From: Neoechinorhynchus agilis
Lineage: Eukaryota > Acanthocephala
Assembly: GCA_051530055.1 (NCBI GenBank)
Contig: CM121341.1
Coordinates: 16,430,001-16,494,000, forward strand
Length of the DNA stretch: 64,000 nt
Direction: 5' to 3'
The notes under the pieces were generated by a model. It had not been told where the DNA came from. It saw only the letters and a program-made list of their open reading frames with translations, and ran no database searches. Position 1 is the first letter of the stretch. Each line of letters begins with the position of its first letter. This document shows, piece by piece, positions 1 to 9,855 of the stretch. The translations under genes and the position numbers were made by a program.

Positions 1-371
1 TTGAAATTGGAATGAGGATTATAAAAGCAATACTCTACATTTTAAGTGTATTCTGCTCATCGGATAATGTCACAATAAGTTTCAAATCTTATACTAATTT
101 CAGATTATCTCAGTTTTGGAACAATTTTATTGGGATGTCACGATTCAAGAACTTCGCGTAGTTCCATTGCTAATCTGGAGCAATGTCTTTATGATAAAAT
201 ATCTAACGATTCCATTACTTTTTCAAAATTTATATATTCTGCAAAAAAACCCTGGCATATCGTCCCCGCAAATTGGTTTTAATTTTGAATACGTTCAATA
301 TTTTTATTTTTCTCCTGTTGAAGGGAATAACTTTTTGATTTCCGCTTTCATAATAGCGTTGTGATTCTTAC

Positions 372-3204
372 TTAAAAGCCGTTTTAAATTAAGAGTATCA
401 AACAATTGTCGTTTGTTGTGCCCATTTTGTTGTTGACGCGAGGATCCAAGATTGCTTAAGAAGTTTGCAAATGATGTACCTGAGAAAGTGAAGGCTATTT
501 TTATTTGGAATGATCGATTATTGCTTACTTTGTGGTCGCTGCCCTGCATGGTGTGAAGTTCTGGACGAAAGATTCATGGCTGAAGAGTTTAATCTATGGG
601 GCCGAGTTCCATCACTCTTTTGGGTTAAAGTGCTTCCACTAGAATTCACAGGTAACAATCTTAGACCTGATGAGAGATTATTTGTCGATCCGCTATGAGT
701 CTTTACATTGATGGATCTTAGGCGAGGTGTCATCGAAGTTGACGATCGTGGTTTCGCAGATTTAACAGGCGGTGGTTGAATTCCGTTGGAGACCAAAGGA
801 AGTTCCTTAGGTTCCCCAGAAGACGATGCTTGCCTATTGATTGACGTCGTAGCCCTGAGTTCAGAAGGTGATGACAGCCGATTTTTTGACGACACAGCAG
901 CGGTGGCAACAGTATTATTTGGTACCCGGCGGGTAATTTCTAGCTTTTTACGTGACTGAAAATCGGATTTCCTTTGATTATCAGTCAGTGTAGTTGGATT
1001 TCCGTCTATAACCTGAGCGCATATTGGGTGTACCCGTAAGCCAAAAGTTTCGGTGAAATCATCGATGGCGTGCTCAAGGCTGTAAAATGCTTCTCCTCCA
1101 TCATTCTCATATAAACCATCTTCCTTTTAAGTAAAAATTATTAAGATTTTATGTTCAATTTAACCTACGAACCCTCTGAGTGATTCGAAACCGAACCCAG
1201 TCTCCATTAGACCAAACGCACACAGTGTAATTGTGACTGTTCGAACGACTTTTTCTAACGTAAAATGCTCCATTCATTCCTCGATATTTTGCTTCAATAC
1301 TCGCTTGTTCCTTTTAACAAAAACAATGAAAAATATATAGTTATCAATTATTTTATCTAGTCTTCCATTTACTCACCTCTTCGCTGGTTTCTCCATGGTA
1401 CCAATAGAATCTGTTCGTTTTCGCTGGTTCTCGATTCTGTGCACCTTGCGAATAGCGCGAATTCCAATCAAAATGTCACAATAAAAGCAGCTCACTAAGT
1501 TCATTGATGCATTGAGTAGATTTGTACTCGTGTGCAATTTGCAAAGGAGTTTTTCCGTCGTCACTGAGGCATAAAGGATTCGCACCCAAGCTGAGCAGTG
1601 TCTGTACAAGAGAAACATGAACATTAGCGAAAACAAATTCGAAAGTTTTTAAAACGTGCAAACCACACTGGTTATTAAATCTTCGTGAAAAATAGTGTAG
1701 CGCGTGCAGATTTTATAGGCACTCAAATTAAAAACTTTGAGTGAGTCAAACTTGCTAAAAGAGCACTCAGCATATATACATTACTCAAATGACACGTTTA
1801 AAAGAAAATCTTACATCTGAAAACGCTATTTTTTTATGGAAGCCCACCCCCGGAATAGTTTTAGATCGATCGGCAATCTTAAGTCGCACGTTTTTTTGCT
1901 TATCATTAAAAAGATTGAGTTAAAAGGTTTTGCAACGAGGCCAATGTTGACATTAGAATAGTACTAGACACTAAATAGTGCAAAAAATTTAATTTTATTA
2001 GTTTCCTAAGAAATTACACAAATAGAAATTGGAAAGCTCAATCTCTAGATGTTGTCGCTACCTTAATGGAATCTTTTCCTCGGAAATTGCTAGTGCTAAT
2101 CTGGATTACGAATTTCCGCTTATAATTTACCTTAAGTGCCTGTACATTATTACATGCCGCAGCGCAGTGGAGTCCAGTGAACAAATTAAGAGAGTTCCGA
2201 TCGTCGATATTGACCTTAGCATCTTCATGAAGAATAGAAATTATAGATGGATTGTTTCCAATCACAGCCATCTAATCCGAAAGTGAGCTCATTTTCACAA
2301 GAAGCAATCGCTACCTGTAGGGGAGTCCATCCGAATAAGTTTAGAAGATTAGGTGATGCTTTGTGTCTTAGTAATAGAGATACAAGATCGTCCCTTCCTA
2401 TGTAACAAGCCATATGAAGAGCAGTATTACCTGAGCAGAATGATCATTTTATTTGGTTCAAAGCAGAAAATAACCTTCCTCATTTTTTATGTCGATTGGC
2501 GGACAGTGTGGACTTGTAAGAAGAATTTCAAGGTTATCATATGTTCCTATTCTCAATGAAGCGTCGTCTAAGTTTATCCCAATTTGTTTACCTTCAGTAA
2601 TAACTTTATGTAGAATCGTGGTATATCCTCTTTTCCACATATGTACAGGTAGAGGTTTCCCTTCAACCGGATTTGTAAGAACCGTATTAAATAACTCTTT
2701 TCCACGTTCTTTTATAAAAGTGATCAACTCTTCACCGTCGACAATTACATAATTCTTATGAGTGAAGGTTCCGTTTGAATACGCTTTAAATGAGAAGTGG
2801 TAGACAGTATTGTTTCGATTGCATGATAAGACCATATTGCTTGGATAATGCTCAGACATTCGCAGAAGGAATGACCCATCGCCATGATCTGCTTGGTTTT
2901 TTATATTTATAAATCACAAGAAATTTAAAGGGCACCTTTTAGAACTTTCTCTGCTTTCGTTCGTGCAAGTTGTCCATGGAACGATTTAAGAGTTTTACTC
3001 TTACTAAGATGATGCAAAAAATTTTGATTGAGTTGTCGTAGACTATCTTGCACATTTGAGTCTACTCTTTTTTCAGTTTATAACAAAAAAATAGCCAAGG
3101 CAAATTATAGACATACTTTTGAATGTCTCGCGTAGTGTCTCTGTTCCTATAAATGAGAGATCACTCACTGTCTTCGACTCCGACAAGGGTGTACTTGCAA
3201 TCAT
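372..3204 (-). CDS. Shark/HTK16-like SH2-ankyrin-SH2 protein, N-terminal part
   Basis: Non-receptor tyrosine kinases of the Shark/HTK16 family have the order SH2, ankyrin repeats, SH2, Pro/Ser-rich linker, kinase, and act under cell-surface receptors. The minus strand shows the first four parts. The first SH2 lies at about 3010-2700 with SFHGQL, then GDGSFLLRMSEHYP across an intron. Ankyrin repeats include GNTALHMACYIGRDDLVSLL (about 2430), TGLHCAAACNNVQALK (about 2150) and LLSLGANPLCLSDDGKTPLQ (about 1570). The second SH2 has NGAFYVRKSRSNSHNYTV (about 1270) and GGEAFYSLEHAIDDF (about 1080). A Ser/Pro-rich linker fills 895-520. Introns are GT-AG, several of 40-55 nt. The last visible exon ends at a donor near 371; the kinase domain would lie beyond the left edge and is not seen. 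The start ATG at 3204 is a weak guess, since the first exon is poorly defined. Confidence 0.8.
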
Positions 3205-3249
3205 CTGGAGAGAAAATCATTTCGTAAATATAGCTTGTTTTCTGGCGTA

Positions 3250-3422
3250 GAAATTACAATGATTCTATTTTTAAAATCCGATATTTCGGCACAATCTTGT
3301 ACACGTTTATCAAGGTTGTCTGTGGATGATCTCACATATTTAAAAACTTACAACCAACCTTGATAAAAGCGTACAAGATTGTGCCGAAATATCGGATTTT
3401 AAAAATGAAATCATTTCAATTT
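3250..3422. repeat. Palindromic MITE-like element with arms of about 70 nt
   Basis: Left arm 3250-3320 and right arm 3351-3422 are near-perfect reverse complements. The shared core is AAATCCGATATTTCGGCACA followed by ATCTTGTAC. The spacer is only about 30 nt and no protein is encoded. A half-copy of the core (TCCGATATTTCGGCACAA) recurs near 54847 inside the large KTI12 intron, so this is a dispersed family. Confidence 0.85.
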
Positions 3423-3746
3423 CTTGGTCAGAAAACAACCTATATGAACAATTCAACCAACAATCATTTCATAAATGTCTTGACCTCTTTTGAAAGAAGA
3501 GAGAAAAGTATTGTATGAAAACGCGTAATTGTATAACAGTCATACGAATGCTCACTTATGGTGGTTATGAAAAAGAAGGCGTTAGTCATGATCCGCACAA
3601 GGTGTTCTATGCAAGAGATTTTGGGCAAATACTGGTAAAGTCCTAGGGCCAGTTTTTAAGACATTATTTTAATGTATTTTGGAATAAGTTCAATCGGATT
3701 CATCTAGTCCGAATCAGTTAAGATTAATTCGAAATATAAACATATA

Positions 3747-3846
3747 CCCAAGTTTGAATTGTGGTGATGACAATCCCGGATACAAGATATTTCATATCAA
3801 TAGAGTATCTTATATCCCCGATTATTATCACAATAATTCAAACTTT
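3747..3846. repeat. Short palindromic MITE-like element (GTGGTGAT family)
   Basis: The left end reads AGTTTGAATTGTGGTGATGA and the right end is its diverged reverse complement, finishing AATTCAAACT. Similar ends with a TGGTGA core followed by CCC occur at 9567-9629 and 53494-53553, which suggests one family of small non-autonomous elements. Confidence 0.7.
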
Positions 3847-3964
3847 ATCACCCCGAACTGTTTACTCTCTATTATATACCCAAGTTGACTCTCCTGATAC
3901 TATAATTTTTTTATTAATATTCGTAATTTCGCTAGTCGATTTCGATTATGTGTTTGTAAGAAAA

Positions 3965-4247
3965 AGTCTCAAAAGCGAGAGCGGTCGCCAGCTTCAGCGG
4001 AGAAAAGAAGCGGCAGAAGTACTCCTCGCTCGATGGGCATCAATATATATTCATCCCGAATGCGGTGGAAACACTGAGATGCCTCGGAAAAGAAGCCGAT
4101 TATTTCCTCTAACGACTGGGAAAGATGCTAAAACATACCACCGGCGATATGCGCTCCAGGAGCTTCTTGCTGCAGCGAATCAGCGCGGCGATCCAACGCG
4201 GCAATGCCGCGGCCATCAAGGAAGCTGCCGAACAAACATAACGTATG
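3965..4247 (+). mobile_element. Non-LTR retrotransposon fragment, 3' end (RT-RLE type)
   Basis: The third forward frame carries AVETLRCLGKEADYFL, then TTGDMRSRSFLLQRISAAIQ and RGNAAAI. This is the conserved C-terminus of a non-LTR retroelement family that has a reverse transcriptase followed by a restriction-like nuclease domain. Six or more relatives lie in this window (22700-23640, 24268-24530, 31988-32360, 32890-33456, 50880-51184, 59600-61100). The fragment is more GC-rich than its surroundings, is 5'-truncated, and has an in-frame stop, so it is dead. Confidence 0.75.
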
Positions 4248-5439
4248 GGTAATGCGGATTTGATATGACTGCGAAATAAAATTCTGTGACTATAAAAATA
4301 TTGAAAATGTCTATTATTTCTGGATACTAAACAAATTTTCTTTTATTCAAAACGTTTTTATTATGACACAAGAATTATCAATACAAAAAAACGGTCAGCG
4401 CCAAGTTTCAATTAAAGCACTATTCGTCGCTCAAAGCTGTGATTTGTAGCTGAGATAATTCACCTTCTTAACGCGTATTCGAGTTTTGGTTTAAACTGTC
4501 TACAGCACTAAAAATTGCTAAATAGCCGTACGCTAATAAAATGTGACTGAAGAATGCTCCCTAATGGGTTTACGATTGCCCTACGTTCGTCAAAATAATT
4601 TTGTTTTCGTTTTGGAATCAAAATGTAGTCATCTAAGAGCTCTTTTTCGTTTATGTGAACATTGTGTAAAAGCGAATTTATTGTCTTTAAGTTCGTCCAG
4701 GATAAAAACTCGCCCGTTTCTTGGATAAATCTTAAAATGATATGCGGGTCAAAGCATCACGCCTTCTTCTTAGCAAACTTATATATCACTTGCTAGTTTT
4801 TCTGTGAAAGTGCTACTTCGCACAATTGTAGCACCAGTACAGCAAATTTTAAAACAAACGTGAATGACATTGAAAATCCCAGCGCATCTCTAAGGTCAAG
4901 CTAACCACAACCTCTTTCAACTCCAAAGCAAAAATGGATCTTTCTAGTGAGCAGTAAAAGTAATATTTCTTACCTGGCTACACATGGAAACTCCGCAGAT
5001 ACCGAGAAAGAGCCTATTTCGATTTGAAGCCACCAAAATATGCACCTCAGGTATTTAGCGAAGCTTGTAACTTGTAAGCATTGGACATATTTTTGAAGAT
5101 GATTTGTATTTTTATTGTTCCACCTTTGCAGGGAAAACGTTAGTTGTTAGTAGATGTTGTTTTCCTCTCTTACAAAACGCAGAATTTTATTTGTAATGAT
5201 CATTAATCCGAATAAAAAATATTTCATTGAATTGACATATTTCGCGAGGTGGCTTCGCCTTATCATTCATCGAAAAAGGTTTTAGTCATTTTAGATTGTA
5301 TGACTTGGGCAAGCGTCTCGCGACCCGTGGTTATTATCACCACATCTCAAACTCTAGCAGCCGAATGATTTTCTCTCGATAATTAAAACGCTGAATATTA
5401 AATGCTTACATTTGTATCATTGGAAAGTGTAGTTCAAGA
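4248..5439. other. Mostly unexplained intergenic stretch
   Basis: AT-rich sequence without a confident gene. On the minus strand, 4742-4508 holds an open frame of about 75 codons with protein-like composition (it includes ETGEFLSWTNLKTIN and ends in TAG). It lacks a good start and could be a 3' exon of the gene at 5440-5772. A small palindrome (GTGGTTATTATCACCAC) sits near 5332. Confidence 0.3.
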
Positions 5440-5772
5440 TTAAAACGTGTTAAGTCGCTTTTTTCGATGGGGACAATCTTCGATGATTCTAAGCTGATCA
5501 GAAATCTCGACGAGTGATGTATTTCTGATGATCTTGTCAATTTCGTTTGGTAAAAAAATTCTTCGTTCAATGACAATTCCTGAAACCACGTTACGCTTTA
5601 GGTGTGATTTATTGTTTGCTTTTGAATCATCGAAAGTGCTCATAAATATTCCCCTTTGAGTTATAAAATCGCCTCTATACGTTTTGAGCATGTTCGTTGG
5701 TGTGCAAAAATATACTAAAGATTGCGTCTTGAACATGTAAGTAAAGTCGCCGTCAAAGCTCACATTACTCAT
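5440..5772 (-). CDS. Unrecognised 110-residue ORF
   Basis: A true ATG at 5772 opens a 110-codon frame ending in TAA at 5440. It starts MSNVSFDGDFTYMFKTQSL, ends HRKKRLNTF, and is basic at the C-terminus. There is no signal peptide, membrane segment or motif that I recognise. Codon use resembles neighbouring real exons rather than repeats. It may be the first exon of a longer gene continuing to lower coordinates. It lies about 120 nt from, and divergent to, the secreted-protein gene at 5890. Confidence 0.4.
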   Translation of the reverse strand: MSNVSFDGDFTYMFKTQSLVYFCTPTNMLKTYRGDFITQRGIFMSTFDDSKANNKSHLKRNVVSGIVIERRIFLPNEIDKIIRNTSLVEISDQLRIIEDCPHRKKRLNTF

Positions 5773-5889
5773 GCCTTAGGCGACCAAGACAAAATACGTA
5801 CCCTTCTAAAAGGGTCGCTTTAAATACACCATTTAGGCAAAGTAACTTCTCGCTCTATTCGAACTTTACCTAGAAGCACAGTAGAGATA

Positions 5890-6858
5890 ATGTTTGGTCG
5901 AATATTTTTAATCACCGCTTTTTACTTTCATCAAAGTAAGCTGGAACTATTTATTCCCAGTGATTTGCTCTATCCGACACCCGATTAAAGTTCAATGTGA
6001 TTTTGCCTTTGAACAGTTGAAAAATGCGGAAATCCTTAACAACTGCAAATCTCGAAGTACCATAAACTGCCAGGAGATTGGGACGTATATAATTTCATCT
6101 ACTAAAAAGTTGAATAATTGCACCATCTCTTGCAATTCATCCGTTAAGTTAATACTCAATTCCCATTCGATATGTGCACTCTTTTGTCTTTTTTAATAGA
6201 TTCCAATTGTTCTTCGTCGATAAAAGTCGTATATCCGTTCCTACATTCCGCATTGACGATTTTCAGGATACTATTGACTACCGCGTATCACGGTTAGTAT
6301 ATAATGACTTTGGGAAATCATTGAGCATCACGGAAAAAAATCGTAATGATAAATCAACTTTCATTCTTAAAGGTATTTCCGTTTTTAGGAAGCCTTTACT
6401 AAATTTTTGATTATTTAGTCGTGCCTATTCATAGTTTTTTAATTAAAGAAACATGGGAAACTGTCTCGCACTCTGTGGAAGATTTTCCCATTATACACAT
6501 CGAAGTGAATTCATGCGGTGTTCGAAGGAAAGAGGAATGTTCATCAAACAAACCAACGATTGCAATATGGAATAATGAAAGGAAAAGGTACTGTACGCAA
6601 AAAATTAAATGACTTTATTTTCATTCCCTACTCAGATTAAGAGTTTCGATGGTACATTTAAGTGAAGCGGTTTCCGTCAAAATGACAAATTCAAAGGGCG
6701 AATCGGTTTTCTTCGACAAACCAATCAATAATAGTCGCTTGGTCATCGATGACGATTTAAATGAATCGGTGTTCATTCAAGTATGCCTTAAAAACGGAAA
6801 AGATCTTGAATCGAAGAAGGGTCGGTCGCACGTGAAAATCCTATGTGATATATCATGA
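5890..6858 (+). CDS. Unrecognised secreted protein, multi-exon
   Basis: The ATG at 5890 begins a short hydrophobic leader (MFGRIFLITAFYFHQ) that looks like a signal peptide. A 25-nt GT-AG interval (GTAAGCTGG...CCCAG) joins it to a cysteine-bearing exon with spaced Cys (ICSIRHPIKVQCDF, NNCKSRSTINC, NNCTISC). Further exons read DKSRISVPTFRIDDFQDTID (about 6215), HSFLIKETWETVSHSVEDFP (about 6425) and LRVSMVHLSEAVSVKMTNSK (about 6650), and the gene ends with HVKILCDIS and TGA at 6858. Intron ends in the middle of the gene are not all certain. No family recognised; an extracellular role is inferred from the leader and cysteines only. Confidence 0.5.
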
Positions 6859-7283
6859 CAGAAATACTTTATAAAAAAGCATTCATTTTATTGAAACAAA
6901 GTTACAACGAAATGTCTTTAGGTCAAACCATTCTAATTCATCATTTTTTCTGAAACAAAAATTTAATACAAAATTTTGTCAGAATTTAACAGCTGCAATC
7001 GAGGGGAGTTTTATACGAAACTAAAACCTTCAAACCATTGCCAACAACTGCGACGGTTACGAATAAATAGTCTTAAGCCTACATTGCATTGGGCGAAGAA
7101 AAAAATGGACCATCAAGATCGTATTAATATTGAGAAAATACAAGTGTTCTACAATTCAAAAACTAAAGTCCTTAAGAATTGGTAGAATCAATGAACGTCG
7201 AAAAACATTGACACATCAAAATTTCGTCAAGATCGTATACTTTGTTAAGACCTTTGTTGACTTCATTCCCAAATCAAAATTCG
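6859..7283. other. Upstream region of the SLC2A-type gene
   Basis: Includes a 69-codon frame (6976-7185) without a recognisable domain. The part from about 7100 (ATCAAGATCGT...GAGAAAATACAAG) is repeated in diverged form at about 17870 and 35480, in front of the two SLC2A pseudogene heads. It therefore belongs to the segment that was duplicated. Confidence 0.5.
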
Positions 7284-8741
7284 ATGCATCTTCAACTTAA
7301 TCGCCAGTGGACGTATCGACTGCTGCAAAGTGCCATTATATTCTCGGGTTCGTCGAGTTTTATGTACGGCTATGGCATTGCAGCCACAAATCTTTATTCC
7401 AATTTTATAGACGATCTCGCTTTCAATCGAATGAATAACAACGGATCGTTTAGCGGGCTAAAAGCAGGAATCGGAAACGGTTTATTCGTAGTTGGTAACT
7501 TGATTGGAGCCATTGCAACTCCACATTCGTCGAACTGTCTTTGGATTTGGCATAGGAAGCGCATGATGATTCTTAACTACGTTATGGCTTCACTGTGCTC
7601 CGCCCTCGCTCTTCTCTCAACTTGCCGTCAAGGATTAATCCTCTTTTATTTGTCGCGTTTATTTCATGGTGTACAAGGTGGAATGGCTTGCGTAATTGTT
7701 CCTGCATATTTGAACGAAATCAGACCTGCGACTTTAGGATGGTCAATTGTCCATTTGCACCAATTATTTATTACATTGGGAATATTTACTGCCCAACTTA
7801 TGGGTATCAGGTTTATTTTTGGCACCAAAAGTCGATGGCAAATAGGCTTAGCCGCCGGATCCGTTACTTGTCTCTTTGCATTGTACTTTCTGAATGACTT
7901 TACTTCCGACAGTCCCGTTGAAATGTTTTTTGTCTTTAGAAACGAAGACCGGGCAAGGGAAGCACTCGTAGATCTCCGACCATCACCTTTAGAGGCTGAA
8001 GACGAATTAATAAGAATGTGTGGAGATTACGACCGAATCACAGCTGAGAACAACACTCAAATTTCAATCTTTAACTTATTCAGAAGACGAGACATGGCTT
8101 GGCAAATCGTAACGACAACGATTATGATGATCGTCCAAGCTTTCAGTGGGATCAACGCTATATTCTTCTATTCGGGTAAACTCCTATACGACGTTGGTTT
8201 TTCTTCAAACTCAATTCAATTCCTGATAATATTTACGGGATTTGCCAATTGCATTACAACAACGGCGATTTTAGCCTTAATAAATCGTCTTAGTAGACGG
8301 TGCATTCTTTTTTTCTCGATTTCTGTTGTATTTGTATCACAAATCCTTCTTGGAACGAACTTTGTCCTCAAAAGCACAACGGGAATTTCAAATTTAAATT
8401 GGATAACTTTCCCTTGCATGCTCTTTCTCGTTCTTGGGTTCGCTATTGGTCTCGGGCCTATGCCATTTCTTTACGTCGGTGAAGTATTTCGACCCGAAGC
8501 AAAAGATGCGGCTCTCGGCATCGCACTCTTCGTCAATTACACGTCTAATATCATCGTGGCGTTTGTATTTCCACAACTGAATCTCGAGAAAACTGGATAT
8601 GCGTTCTTTACTCTTGCTGCAATCACTTTACTTTCGACCGCTCTGCTGTATGTGAAAATACCAGAAACGAGAGGATTATCTACGGAGGAGATAGACCACG
8701 CTTTTAGCATTAGCATTCCAATTGCTCGTGAAATACAGTGA
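7284..8741 (+). CDS. SLC2A (GLUT)-family sugar transporter
   Basis: Major facilitator transporter with about 12 membrane segments; SLC2A proteins move hexoses across the plasma membrane. Start chosen at ATG 7284 (MHLQLNRQWTYRLLQS), giving 485 residues, usual for GLUTs. Family marks in order: SFMYGYGIAATN after TM1, FYLSRLFHGVQGGMACVIVP then YLNEIRPATLGW (the PxYLxEI motif and following loop), QAFSGINAIFFYSG (the QQxSGINA motif, here QAFSGINA), GLGPMPFLYVGEVFRPEA (GPGPIPW...E-F) and the PETRGLSTEEI tail, equivalent to PETKG. No intron interrupts it, unlike most neighbours, so a retrocopy origin is possible, but the frame is fully open. Truncated, degraded copies of its first ~150 codons lie at 17850-18460, 35470-37800 and 42009-42240. 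Confidence 0.9.
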   Translation: MHLQLNRQWTYRLLQSAIIFSGSSSFMYGYGIAATNLYSNFIDDLAFNRMNNNGSFSGLKAGIGNGLFVVGNLIGAIATPHSSNCLWIWHRKRMMILNYVMASLCSALALLSTCRQGLILFYLSRLFHGVQGGMACVIVPAYLNEIRPATLGWSIVHLHQLFITLGIFTAQLMGIRFIFGTKSRWQIGLAAGSVTCLFALYFLNDFTSDSPVEMFFVFRNEDRAREALVDLRPSPLEAEDELIRMCGDYDRITAENNTQISIFNLFRRRDMAWQIVTTTIMMIVQAFSGINAIFFYSGKLLYDVGFSSNSIQFLIIFTGFANCITTTAILALINRLSRRCILFFSISVVFVSQILLGTNFVLKSTTGISNLNWITFPCMLFLVLGFAIGLGPMPFLYVGEVFRPEAKDAALGIALFVNYTSNIIVAFVFPQLNLEKTGYAFFTLAAITLLSTALLYVKIPETRGLSTEEIDHAFSISIPIAREIQ

Positions 8742-8854
8742 ATCTTCAATTTTAATTTTGTCGAATAAATTATTGGTCTTTGAGAATGGACAGCGAACGT
8801 GCAATCGTTTTTAGGAAAAAAACATGTTGTTTCTAACAGCCGAAAACCAATATT

Positions 8855-9366
8855 TTAAAATATTTTTGAACGCCCATGCTTTATAGACAGTTTAGGTTCG
8901 GAAAACAAAGGCATTTTTACCTCGAATATTCTTGACCGACAGGTAGGAAAGACAAAGCTGTCAGTTTGTTCTATTACGACGCTTAAACTATTTATGGAGA
9001 GAGATTCAGATGCTGATTTTTCAAAAATTGATTTATCCAAGCTACGTAAAAAGTCGACTTGTGTAGTTAAACTTTTTAGAAGATCTTGATCGCTGTTGGC
9101 AAATTCTTTGTTCTTCTTTGAAGATATATAAGTTTCTATGAAGTTCATTGAATAAATAAGAACGGACTTTGAATATAGGCGTCGAATTTTATATGGAAAA
9201 TGCTGAAATGACGTATTTAATGTGAAACGAAAAATATGGCACAATGTTCACTCCAATTTTGTTCAAAATCTTGTCTGTTGTTGCTTAACTTTGTAAACGT
9301 TTTGATCAAGTAAGTCAATTTGTCATACATTGCAAAAGACTTCAGTTCGAATTTTCCTTCTACATC
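8855..9366 (-). CDS. Unrecognised small protein, at least two exons
   Basis: After an AG acceptor, an exon from 9366 reads DVEGKFELKSFAMYDKLTYL and continues KTFTKLSNNRQDFEQNWSEH. A 26-nt GT-AG interval links it to an exon with YSKSVLIYSMNFIETYISSK and SLTTQVDFLRSLDKSIFEKS, ending at a good donor (GAG|GTAAAAATG) near 8920. Composition is helical, possibly coiled coil. No family recognised; the first exon and the true C-terminus are not resolved. Confidence 0.4.
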
Positions 9367-9566
9367 CTAATACAAAAGTATTTACTTAGAGAGAAAAGGC
9401 TTGTTTTAAAGGGGAACCAACCTTTTCAGAAATCCCTTCACTACATTAATTTTTGCACAACAGTAAATATATCGCTTCAATGCCGAAGCCCGATGAAGAC
9501 TTTTTATGCGCAAGTAAAAATAATGATGCATTTCATATCGAGAAAATCCATCGGAATGTTAAATTT

Positions 9567-9629
9567 TGACTTGTGGTGAAGATAACCCCGGTTAAAAATC
9601 ATACCGGGAGTATCTTCACCACAAGTCCA
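9567..9629. repeat. Short palindromic MITE-like element (GTGGTGAT family)
   Basis: Arms GACTTGTGGTGAAGATAACC and its reverse complement (ending CACCACAAGTC) enclose about 10 nt. It shares the TGGTGA...CCC pattern with the elements at 3747 and 53494. Confidence 0.75.
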
Positions 9630-9855
9630 AATAATGCATTTGTAACAAGAAAATCGGTGTTGAATATCGACAGTTAAATGAGCGCATGATTTTTTATTGA
9701 TTGCTGGAAGCGTCAGTTGGTCATTTCTCTTTCAAACTTTAGAAATCATGACCCAATAGAAAATGAAATTCTGAACATGGCCAAACTTAAAAAAGAAATT
9801 CGCTGCGATATTTAAGAAACTTCAACTTTTCTAAAAAAATATGAGCAACTACGAG

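Noticed and set aside
3761-4252. 163-codon forward frame
   Set aside because: It runs through a MITE-like palindrome and then the wrong frame of a non-LTR fragment; an accidental open frame.
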